This document shows positions 35,815 to 47,065 of a DNA stretch of 64,000 bases, piece by piece (the stretch's first letter is position 1; every line of letters begins with the position of its first letter). A program made the position numbers and the translations under genes. Under the pieces are notes generated by a model. The model had not been told where the DNA came from. It did not search any database and saw nothing but the letters and a program-made list of their open reading frames with translations. The stretch is from the NCBI GenBank assembly GCA_035578155.1, contig JAPWDM010000048.1, positions 512,501 to 576,500 on the forward strand, read 5' to 3'. Source of the stretch: Brachynemurus nebulosus. Its lineage: Eukaryota; Arthropoda; Insecta; Neuroptera; Myrmeleontidae.

Positions 35815-37351
35815 CAGCGATATTCAACCTGTGGTACGCATACCCCTGGGGGTACTCGGTGAACTTCTTGGAGGTACGTCAAAACATTATTCGAAAAATC
35901 TTCAGTTCCAACATTTTACTCATTTAAAATGCAGTTGGAAGCAGACCATAATTTTAAAGTTTGGTTAGTCGTCTTATGATTATAATTATTACTGTAATTT
36001 TTATTGAAACTAATTAACTACCGCATGATGAAATTATGTTTCTTTTTTTAATACACTAGCGGAAAAAATTAAAGGATCAAAAAAAATTCCAAATTTTTAG
36101 CGATTTTTCGAATGGTTGTATCTTCGTGAAAAATGGTTGTATGGGAGTCGTAAGCAAAGCAATTTCAAGCTGGAAGTCTCTAGTTTTCAGATCTTACGAT
36201 AAAAAAATTTTCAAGGCAACGTGTATCGCTCAATCCTAATAAATACACTGAAAAAAAATTTCCGAAATTTTTTCGGTTCCTTTTTTTGGTCCACGGACTT
36301 GGAAAAAAATTTTCCGACTTAACCACGATATGGACCGGATAACTTGTTCATTCAGCATTAATTTGCTTTTCTTTATACCTTTATACGACCACTTCTCGCT
36401 GAGATATCGGGCTTTGAATGGAAAAGGATCATTTCGTCTTTGACCATCGATATCTCAGCAACCAATGATCACACAGAAAATTGAAGTGTCTTAAAAACTC
36501 GAATAAATTCTCTACAAGTATTAGCCATTGTTTTTTCAGAAAAAAATTTCTTTGGATACTCTACATGAATTTGAAAAATCAAGAAAAATGAGCTTTCGGT
36601 AGGTTTTTGGAAAATCAAGCGCTGAATTAAAAATCTCGAGAAAACCATTAATGTTAAGTGTGCCTTTTACAGTTCAATATACCCACAAAAACCCCACCGA
36701 GTTTCAATTTAATCCATCCAAAGGTTTTATTGTTTCATTCGATTGAATTTTTGAAAAAATTAAAGGATCATATTTTTTTGTTTTAAACTTTCATAATCTT
36801 GAACAAAATGAAAAAGAAAAAATTTTCTGAGCTTTCTCAGCTAAAAAAGAAACCGAAAAAATTTCGAAAATGTTTTTCAGTGTATTTATTAGGATTGAGC
36901 GATACACGTTGATTTGAAAATTTTTTTATCGCAAGATCTGAAAACTAGAAACTTCCAGCATTAAATTGCTTTGCTTACGACTCCAATACGACCATTTTTC
37001 ACGAAGATAAAAGCATTCGAGAAATCGCTAAAAATTTGGATTTTTTTTTTTTGATTCTTTAATTTTTTCCGCAAGTGTATATTATTCTAAGATGCTCAAC
37101 TTAAAACAATCACCGTAAGATTACTTACTGCAAACCATTTCCTATGTTCTAAATATTTGTAATTGTTGGCTTTTGTTATTTTAGATCTACTACCTACTAT
37201 AACCTCAATAAGTATTGTGAAGAAATTTGTAATAAACAAGAATACTGGTAACTGAAGACTCCATTTTAGGAGATAAGGGATACTCATAAACCAAAAATTT
37301 CATCAAGGGGTATGTGAGAGAAAAAAAATTTGAGTATCACTGCTCTATATT
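35815..37351. mobile_element. hAT-like element split by the mariner-type MITE
   Basis: Left CAGCGATATTCAACCTGTGG, right complement of CAGTGATACTCAAATTT. CAG(C/T)GATA(T/C)TCAA termini are hAT-like. CTCTATA occurs just outside both ends but a clean 8-bp duplication cannot be aligned. Without the nested MITE it is about 510 bp. Confidence 0.55.
36054..37077. mobile_element. Tc1/mariner-type MITE with about 230-bp TIRs
   Basis: TIR starts CACTAGCGGAAAAAATTAAA; right end ...TTCCGCAAGTG; TA at 36052-36053 and 37078-37079. Arms 36054-36285 and 36845-37077 are near-perfect inverted copies. The 560-bp middle has no transposase frame. Inserted in a hAT-like element. Confidence 0.85.
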
Positions 37352-38147
37352 ATCTAAATTTTACATATTATACTAATTATTTTTTCCTCAGTCATTGAGA
37401 AAATTATAATTAAACAGGCTTTATTTATAATAAGTCATTCTCCTTGAATGGAACAACGTAATACAATTTCTTAATTAAGATATATTGTGATCGAATTGTT
37501 CACATGATTGATTATCTATAAATTATTTTCATTCAAAATTTATATATAACAAGGATATAATTTTTTTGATAGTTCGTGCTGCGTTTATAAATTGCCCTAT
37601 ATTTTATTAATTATTTGGATATCTGTTGTTGTTTCATATATCAAAATCAAATCAACTAAGGAAATACTTATCCTTTTTATACTCTTTTACTTTTATGGCA
37701 TGTAAAAACTTACGTTGTTCACTGACAGATCGTCACTGACGTAAGGCTAACGTTGGACAAGGCTAACGGGATCAGATATGATCGGGTTTTGAGTGAATCT
37801 TCCCTAATATATTTAAAATAAACGGTTTTCTAGTTAGGACTTGTTCAGACTCATATCTTGCTTGTCGTGATATGATATATCCGACCACAACCTGATACGG
37901 TCCTGACTGTACTATTCCCCTTGATTATCATGTGTATATAATTCACTCCATAGATCAACTCACTATTGAGGATATTTTAACTAGATGATTTTGTTTGCCA
38001 AAACAAGTTGGTCGTCTCTTAATATAAATTTCTAAATCGACTGATTATGATGAATTTCCGTCTGCTATTAACAAACTTGTCATAACGCCACCCACATGTG
38101 TACCTACTATTTTGTCAGTACAAACATTGCATATAGCTTAAATCAGC

Positions 38148-38290
38148 TTAAATTAGTCTGACGTCATCAAACACATACAAAAATGAAACAAAACTAGAAG
38201 CAAGACTATATATTAGAGTAACTGTAGTAACTTAAAATTGTTCGTCTAATTTTGCTTCATTTGTTAGTGACGTCAGACCAACTTAAGTTG
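38148..38290. mobile_element. Small inverted repeat with TGACGTCA in each arm
   Basis: Arms AGTCTGACGTCATCAAACAC... and ...TTGTTAGTGACGTCAGACC pair about centre 38217. A perfect TGACGTCA occurs in each arm (about 38160 and 38268). Likely a MITE; the same octamer marks the 13.8-kb promoter but the surroundings differ. Confidence 0.5.
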
Positions 38291-38324
38291 ATTTGAACTA
38301 CAAATACACATTATTTAAACACTA

Positions 38325-39130
38325 GCATTTACCCCCGGCTTCGCCCGCGTGGCTTTTGAAAATTGAAATTATGGCATCTAGTTAAAACATATAAAGTTTA
38401 CTTTCATCGTGTCGCTATTGCGCGTCGTTAACTGTTACTTTTTTCTTTAGAATTTTCCCACAGAAATAAAATATTTCCCTCGGATAAAAAATAGACTATA
38501 TAATATTCTTTTATCAACATGCAAAGTTCGATTGAAATCAATGATTCTTTTTTATGCTGTTTTAAATATATTTTCCCACGGGAATAAGATTTTCCACAGG
38601 AGTTAGATATTTTCCCAGGGTAGAAAGTAGTCTGTGTTCTTTTTCGTTCTCTCTGTAAACAATATGCAAAGTTTAAAATCAATCATCCTTTTTTTTAATA
38701 GCTTGTTGTTATTTCATTATTTCGTTTTAAATACATTTTCCCTCAGGAATGAGATGTAACCTATGTTTATCGCGGTATATCGTCATCTTTGTCTATCATC
38801 ATTTTTTGCTTCATTTAAAATATAGTTTCCCACAGGAATGAAATTTCCCACGAGAAATTTCCCGGGATATAAAGTAGTTTGTGTCCTTTTTCATCCCTTC
38901 TGGTAGCAATATACAAAGTTTGAAATCATTTATTCGTTTTTTAATAGTCAGCTGTTGTAATTTAATATATTTTACCTCGAGAATGAAATATTTTTTCGAG
39001 ATAGAAGTAGCTTATAACCGTCTCTGTCCCGCAAGCAACGTCTGTGCAAAGTTTCAAGTTGATTGGTTAAGCTGTGTGTGAAAGCCAGTCAAACAAACAA
39101 ACAAACTCACTTTCGCATTTATAATATTAT
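38325..39130 (+). repeat. Interspersed repeat with GGCTTCGCCCGCG start
   Basis: ACTAGCATTTACCCCCGGCT, repeated TTTCCCACAGGAATGAAAT and AAAGTAGTCTGTGTCCTTTT-like sub-units, then GCAAAGTTTCAAGTTGATTG, (CAAA)n and TTTCGCATTTATAATATT, the usual far end of this widespread insect repeat class. Confidence 0.7.
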
Positions 39131-39188
39131 TTACTAAGTTAAGAGTATTAAAAAATATGTCAAAACAAAAAAATAATAATAATAATTA

Positions 39189-39391
39189 GGTATCGGACAT
39201 TTTTCGGATCAAACAACATCGTATTTTGTATATGCAGGCAGACAGACAAATAATATGTGTGAGTTGTAATTATATGTATGTTTTATCAAAATATCTATTC
39301 AGTTTTATTCACATTAAACACATCAAGTGCGATATACCTGCATACGCAAAACACGAATGCTGTTTGATCCGAAAAATGTCCGACACTTAAT
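39189..39391. mobile_element. Short TIR element (MITE)
   Basis: About 40-bp inverted ends around TCGGACATTTTTCGGATCAA and its complement enclose about 120 bp with no frame. Flanks AATAATAAT on both sides make the duplication hard to define. Confidence 0.7.
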
Positions 39392-39493
39392 AATAATAAC
39401 AATTTAATCCTACTTTAACTAAGGCTAACCGCACACTATGTTTTTCCGTGGAGGTTGTTCTTCGCAAAAAATGTGAAACCCTATACTCTATAT

Positions 39494-39668
39494 CAGGGCT
39501 TCTTAAACTATGAGTCGCGACCCCATTTAGGTACGCTTAGCGAAATCTTGGGGTCTTAACGAAAAATTTTTTATATGTATATATACTGTTACCTAACCAA
39601 TAAATCTTTACAAAATACTTATATATCTTTATTTGGGATCGCGAATGAAAAAAGTTTAAGAAGACTTG
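39494..39668. mobile_element. hAT MITE with perfect 8-bp duplication
   Basis: 175 bp, ends CAGGGCTTCTTAAACT and complement of CAAGTCTTCTTAAACT, flanked by CTCTATAT at 39486-39493 and 39669-39676. The 8-bp duplication and CAGGG start identify the hAT superfamily. The GTCGCGACCCC / GGGATCGCGA subterminal motifs are typical of such MITEs. Confidence 0.88.
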
Positions 39669-39676
39669 CTCTATAT

Positions 39677-40800
39677 AAATAACTGCACATTTTTACCGGT
39701 GTAACATTTAAATAGGTAAATGGTGACACCGGTGTATATCTAGAATTCAACACGCGAATTTTCTTGGTTCCTGTGTTTAGTGTTGTATGATGCAGTAAAT
39801 TATTTAGAAAGAAAAAGAAATTTGCTAATCGTTTAATAGTATTACAAATTATAATTCATTCATATAAAGAATAAAATTTTTGATGATGTTATTCAATATT
39901 AGAGCATGTCGACTATATAAATTATAGTTTTTTCACTGCTAAAAAAAAAAAAAAAATTTAGAGGGTCACATTTTTTTGAAAATAGGCTAAAATCGATCCG
40001 ATCTTTTACTATACATTTATTACAATTTTTATTATTTTATTTTATTTAATATTAAATTTAAATTGTATTAAATAATGATTATGTTGATAAATCTTTTATT
40101 ATTTTGCATATTTGATTTTTATCCAAATAATATATTAATTCTTTTTTTTAAATTAACAATTATTGATTGTATTATAATAATTGCTGTTCAATTATTCCGT
40201 CTCTTTTTCCCTATTACTTATGGGGGATTAATTAACCAATTAACTAACTTTTACGATAGGAATTCTAGTAGTTTTCAGCTTTTGTGGAAAAATGCAAAGC
40301 GGAAAAAAATGCAGTGCTCGCTTAACCTAACAATAATAATTTACAAACAATTTTTTTTTTTATTGTATTAAAGTCAATTTTGATCGATCTTATCAATACG
40401 TGAGAATTTTTTTTTGTATTTTTTTTTTTTTTTTGTGCATGTTGCAGATATCTATTTGTTTTACAGTGTGTCTACTTAAGTTGGAATCATATAAAAAACT
40501 TTTTTATTATCAACTATACAAAAAACTTGAAATAAAATCATTAATTATCCGATATTTCCAATCGGTTACGAGGTTTGTCAAATATATGAATTTTACTCAA
40601 GAATAAAGTACCTACCTTTATTTGTAATAATATCAAAAAATCAAAAATTGTTAGGGAAAAAAGTTGGCTATAAAATAGAAAAACCAAATTTTGTCATTTT
40701 TCACAATTTTTTCCACACATTGACTCTGCTTTTGTACGCCTGGTTGTAAGCCTGGTAAACATTTGTAAGCCTGGTTTTCCTTAGTAATTCGATGTACAGC
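39677..40800. other. T-rich stretch, no gene recognised
   Basis: Two frames (98 and 68 codons at 40075-40606) are Phe/Leu/Ile-rich because the strand is T-rich; no motif, signal or family match. Confidence 0.4.
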
Positions 40801-40817
40801 GGAACTCCAAGAACTAC

Positions 40818-40974
<157 letters not shown>

Positions 40975-41429
40975 GGAACTCCAATATAACGTACTCCAAT
41001 ATAACGTACCGAGTGGTGGGGTACCCCTCTCACAGATTTGAAGACGTGAGATTGTATTTGTGTCAAGGTATACATAATCGTCAATTCAGGGGCGTAGCAA
41101 ATTTATCTGAGGGTCTGACAAGTTCCCATATTTTCTTACATACACACGTATAGCATTCACACATAGCCATAAGTACTTATACACAAATAAATATAATCAG
41201 TGTAAATATATACACATTTACAACTATGTGTGAACTTGTTCAAAAATATTCAGATTCCTGTGAACTTTTACAGTAAAATCAACACCAACAAACAATTACA
41301 CCAATATAGAGACATACACGTACATATTATTTCACGTATATGCATACGTAGATAAATATGTGTGTATATACGAGTACACATCGATTTCACGATTTGATTG
41401 GTTATAGAAAAAAAGCCAGATAACAAATT

Positions 41430-42660
41430 TTGATGCAAATTCCAGAATATTCTATTCGGAAAATAGCAAAGATGTCGAAAAACCGACTTCACCATTTGAT
41501 AGTCTACCAAAGAAGGGACTAGACAGCGGAACTCAGCAAAAGTTCTAGAAAGTTCTATTCGGGATATAGCAAAGATATCGGGAAACTAATTTCACTATCG
41601 AACTGGTCTTCGAATAAAAGCATAAATAACAAAAATTTAGCAATGTTCTAGAATGTTCTATCCGAGAACTAGCAAAGATATCGGGAAACTAACTTCACTA
41701 TCGAACTAGTCTTCGAATAAAAGCATAAATAACAAAAATTTACCAATGTTCTAGAATGTTCTATCCGAGAACTAGCAAAGATATCGGGAAACTAACTTCA
41801 CTATCGAACTAGTCTTCGAATAAAAGCATAAATAACAAAAATTTAGCAATGTTCTAGAATGTTCTATTCGAGAACTAGCAAAGATATCGGGAAACTGACT
41901 TCAACATCGAATTGGTCATCAAATGAAAGCTTAAATAAGAAAAATTGAACAATATTCTAGAATGTTCTATTCGAGAACTAGTAAAAATATCGGAAAACTG
42001 ATTTCGCCATCGGATTTGTCGTCGAATGAAAGCCTAAATAACAAAAATTGAACAATATTCTAGAATGTTCTATTAGCAAAAATATCAAAAAAACCAATTT
42101 TATCACTCATCTAATTATTAAATAAAAGATCAAATAGCGGAACTTAACAAAAGTTAAGGTACTTTATTTAAGGAAAATGTAAATATTATACTTTTTTGCA
42201 ATTGTATACATTGGCGTAAATTTATAACTAAAACTTTTGTATAGCACCACTATTTAACCTTTTTCGCCAAAGAGCAATCTACTGATGAAGTCGTTTTCTC
42301 AATATTTTTGTTAGTTTCCCAATAGAATATTCGAGAACATTTCTCAAATTCCGTTATTTTGCATTTTCTTTGATGACCTATCCGATGGTAAAGTTTATTT
42401 CTTGATATCTATTCTAGGTTTTGAATAGAATGATCTAGAACTTTTGCCAAATTCCGCTATTCAACTACTTCTTTAATGGCAAATCCCATAGTAAAGTTAG
42501 TTTTCCGACATCTTTCCTAGTTTCCGAATAGAATATTCTAAAACTATTATTAAATTCCACTCTTTGGTCTATTTTTCAATAGTTAACCAATAGTGAAGTC
42601 GGTTTTTTAATATTTTGACTGATTTCTAAGAAGAGTATTCTAAAATTGTTGTCAAATTTT
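41430..42660. repeat. 103-bp tandem array followed by inverted units
   Basis: About seven direct units (41430-42120; TTCTAGAATGTTCTATCCGA, GATATCGGGAAACTAACTTC) then about 150 bp of spacer and three to four diverged inverted units (42270-42660). Same plan as the 7-8.7 kb foldback. It lies inside the TIR element at 40972-43070. Confidence 0.75.
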
Positions 42661-42705
42661 GCAGCTTATGCATTTTTCTAGTATACTTGTACAATGTACA
42701 ACAGT

Positions 42706-42873
<168 letters not shown>

Positions 42874-43068
42874 GTTGAAGACGTGTGTTCTTGTAAACAT
42901 GCATTTAAGTAAGTGTATATGCGTGTGTATATAAATAATGAAATGCGTATGTGTTCGCATATTATGTTTCTGTACCCCCTTAAAAAAAATTTTACTGACG
43001 GCCCTGGTAATCCGATATAACGTACTTCCCCTTATTTTGTACCGGCCAGTACGTTATATTGGAGTTCC

Positions 43069-43277
<209 letters not shown>

Positions 43278-43757
43278 TTTCTAGACCACTGTAATTACAT
43301 ACTTGAATATGGGGGAAGATTGCCAATATCGTACCACGTTTAACCTAGTTTTCAACTCTGATCAACCTTTGATTGATCACCTCGACAAAGATTGGTAATT
43401 ATTGATAATTTCAATTTAGGTTTTATACTATGAAGACTTTTTTTATTAAGAATAACTTTTTTTCATGCAATTAATAATAAAAAATTTTCCATATGATTTC
43501 AACTTAAGAAGACACGCTGTATAATAATAATAATAATAGTAATAATACATACTTAATAATTTAATAAAGTATCATACTTGTTATATATCGCGAAAACAAT
43601 GTAAGTTTTAATACTGGCAATTAATCACAATTCCAAGGCTATAAATTTACAAAATATCTACATATACTATTGATATTGTATTATCATTGATCGATAAATG
43701 TAATATTTAATTGAAGTAAGCGTTTGACAAACTGCACGCACAAAATAATATGAGATA

Positions 43758-44840
43758 GGGTAAAAGACCCCATTGTCGATCGGGGTTATAAGTCCGATCA
43801 GTTTTGACATTTATATTTTAATGAAGTTATTTCTGAAAGAAACCTTTGAAAAAAAAAATTATTGTTAATACAATGATTATTTTTCAATTTAAATTCACAT
43901 CACATTTAATGTCTCCTCACTTAATTTAAGAAATACATATATATATATATAACAATTTTTGTTGAATTCATGAATTTTTAATATGGTGGATGATCATTTT
44001 TCAAAACACATGGGTTATAAATTGTAACATTTTTCACCGAATTTTTAAAGTTATTAGCATAATAAAAGTATACAAATAATTGTTATTAGTCCACTTAAGA
44101 GATTAGGATAGCTGAATTAAATTTTATATGTGTTAAATATTATTTGTATGACTGATTCTTGTTGGGATCCAAGTTTTCGAGTTGGGTATTTTGAGAATCA
44201 CACAGATATTCCATATCTATTTTATAAACATTTTTGACGTCATCTATCGTCAATTTAACTGTTTAAAAATTCACAATGGCGTATAGATAAGTTAGGATCA
44301 TGTCACAATGTACACAATGTTTTTTAAAGCAAAATTATAGATGGCGAAAGAAAATACAGTATTTTAGTGGTTTATTTTATCGAATATTTAAACCCTTCTG
44401 TCATTGCTGCTATGTTTCACAAGGTGTCATTCTGTGATACTCTATGACACAGACTGACCTCTTGTAGTGGATAGAGTGTCAAAGTGACTGAAAGAGAATG
44501 GTTCAAATATTCGATAATATAAGATTTACTACTGTACTGATGTACATTAGTAATCGGACTAACCGGTGATTTTTGATAGGGGTAAGTGTATTGATCTTTC
44601 AATGGAGGTTAATATTTTCTGTATGCTTTTTAATAGACGTCAACAAATTATAAAACAAAATCATTAATAAATCAAAATTTTTGGGTTATATTTTCTTAAA
44701 AACATATCTATTGGATTAAAAAAACTTGGTTTCATACTTATTAAGAAAAAAAAAATGGGTGTTTTGTTTATTTTTTAATTTTTTTAAGCTAATTTAATGA
44801 TACAGCTAAAAATAGTGATCGGTCATCGGGTCTCTTACCC
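43758..44840. mobile_element. TA-flanked TIR element, GGGTAA(A/G)AGACCC ends
   Basis: Left GGGTAAAAGACCCCATTG, right end the complement of GGGTAAGAGACCCGATG, flanked by TA at 43756-43757 and 44841-44842. About 1.08 kb. Its left third and right fifth are repeated in the 53.8-55.8 kb element and part is repeated inverted at 52332-52505, so it is a multicopy family. No transposase frame recognised. Confidence 0.65.
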
Positions 44841-44849
44841 TACTGTTTT

Positions 44850-44851
<2 letters not shown>

Positions 44852-44880
<29 letters not shown>
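44852..44880. repeat. Poly-T run
   Basis: 29 consecutive T just outside the right TA of the 43.8-kb element. A 17-A run is at 952-968. Confidence 0.9.
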
Positions 44881-44884
<4 letters not shown>

Positions 44885-45939
44885 TAGGTACTTATAGATT
44901 CGCAGATTAATTCTTACCGTTCAAAGTCCAACTCTGTTTGTTATGTATCCTTTTTCATTCCATTAGTACAATACTAATACAACATCGTGTAACAAAGATA
45001 GGAAACATGTTTGGTGGGCCAAAATTAATCTGTTGAAGTAAACTCTAGTTTAGTCTTAAAATTCTAACTTGCTTATTAAGGATGTCCACCTATTACTATG
45101 GTGTATTTTTTAAAAACAAATTTAAGATTTCTAAATTTTTAAACGCGTAGTGTTAATAAACAGTGTTACTATTTATTACAGGAGTAAAGGAAGGTAAACT
45201 AATGTGGCCTAGGGCAACCGGAATGTCTAATCGGGCCTTGGCCAATGTGTTAATAGTAATAATGATTATATGAATACTAGAACATAAGTTAAGAGAGTGA
45301 CTCACTCCCCCTTTCTGTGCTTCTCAAACTGAATTTTGAATTCGAGAATTTCATTTTGACGTTGTTCTAATTGTCTTAAACTATTTGACATGAAGAACAA
45401 TTTTTTGAACTACTTAAACAGTACGATTATGTTGACATAATCATTCCGTATTTAATTACCTCTAGACTTAATATTAGATATTGAGCAAAAGCAAATCAAT
45501 TAGATTTTTTTACGTAAATTCGAAATCTGTAAATAAAATGAAAATATTTTTAACTTCAAATTGGAAGCTATTGTAATGGATTCGATTTTAGCAATCCCTA
45601 ATTTGAACATATCTCCACGTTATAAGGTTACTAGAATCCGAATCCATCGTTTTTAACGTGATGTCTGTGTGTGCGTTCGTTAGTTCGTTCGTTCGTGAAT
45701 TTTTCTTCGTCTCGCATATCCCGGGAACAAATGATGATGTTAACTCATTAGATGCGTAATTAAAAAATGAAGACCGGGTAAAATTTTCAGTAAATTCGGA
45801 TTAGTGGTTCATTTGTTGTGATAAAAAAACGGAATTAACTTTATTAACACAACATAGATAATACAGATTTGTTACCATGTCTTTATTATATAGTGGTCTA
45901 AAAACCTAATTGATGTTATAAACGGCAGTAATCTATACA
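44881..45939. other. No feature seen
   Basis: AT-rich; a (GTTC)n-like run TTCGTTAGTTCGTTCGTT at 45677. No gene. Confidence 0.4.
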
Positions 45940-46395
45940 TATAATAAAACTGTAAATCTGTCTCTGTCTGTCTGTCTGTCTGTTCACGCATCACGTAAAA
46001 ACTACTGGACGGATTTTAATGAAATTTAGTGTGATGATAACTTATTACCTGGGTCAACATCTAAGATACTTATTATTCCGGGAAAATGTTTCATTCCCAC
46101 CGGAAAATGGAAAAACTATTTTGAGCATCTACACACATTACGCCAATTTACATATTTCATAAAAAAATTCATAACTATAGTAACAAAAATTGTAAATAAA
46201 TTTTGTAGTTTGGAAAATTTTCTGAATTTTAAATCAAAAAAAAAAAAATGTTGCTAATTGTGTACCGAAAAATGCAATAAATACACAATTGTCAATTTGG
46301 GGACAATTTAATGCGTTTTGTGTTGTAAGAAACTACAAATTAAAAAAAGTAACTACTCAACGTTTCGCGTGAACAACGTCACGGGTACGGCTAGT
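45940..46395 (-). repeat. Inverted relative of the 63-kb repeat
   Basis: (TCTG)n at 45959-45983, then ACTACTGGACGGATTTTAAT, GATAACTTATTACCTGG, TTTCATTCCCACCGGAAAA; ends CACGGGTACGGCTAG. Confidence 0.7.
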
Positions 46396-46639
46396 TTATT
46401 ATAAAATTAAAAAAAAAGAAAAAACGAATTAAGAAACTTTTTATGAAATATTTTTTGTCTCGCATATCTTGACAACAAATGACGATATTTTTTTGTTAAG
46501 GGTCCCCACCCTTAGGTACAAGGGTGGTGCAAGCCCCCGAAATGAAAAAAGAATTATTTATGTACAGTAGTCTCTAGTCTTTAAGGACAGCCAATGGGAA
46601 GTTGACAGTGTGGGTAGACCTGTCCCCCACTTTTTAGTT

Positions 46640-46960
46640 TTTATTTTTCACCCTCATTTTGCAAAAGTAACCCGGAAATTTTAACCTCCAACCACTCCTG
46701 TTGATATAATTTAAATAAATTGCATATTAGTAGATAGTTCTTAAAGATTTAAACTTTGGTTCTACCTCTTACCGTTTCTGAGATATTTAAGAAATTAAAT
46801 TTTTACTCCAAATTTTGAAAGGAGATATCACCCCTTCAAACTGTTTTTTCGCCGATAAAAAAATAGTTGTAGTTAATTTTTTATAGTGTTCTACAATATA
46901 TCTAAGTTTCATCAAAATCGATAGGTCCGGCCTCGGGACCAGTAGTGAGATCAATTTCAT
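46640..46960. repeat. Diverged relative of the 32-kb foldback arm
   Basis: Shares the order 'TTTCTGAGATATTTAAGAAAT', a CACCCC-type box, 'CGCCGATAAAAAAAT' and 'GTTTCATCAAAATC' with the arm of the 32-33.5 kb foldback. Single orientation, no ends found. Confidence 0.4.
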
Positions 46961-47065
46961 TTTCATAATATATTGATAATAGTTATTTCTTACACGTTTT
47001 GCAGTTTGCCTATATATTTTTCTTGTCATGCTGCAACAAACATATGCAACAAAAAATAATTAATA

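Noticed and set aside
37730..37930. Inverted repeat with GATATGATCGG/CGATCATATC-like words
   Set aside because: Pairing is too patchy by eye to define arms or ends.
40075..40606. Membrane protein gene
   Set aside because: Hydrophobic residues follow from the T-rich strand; no start context, motif or splice sites.
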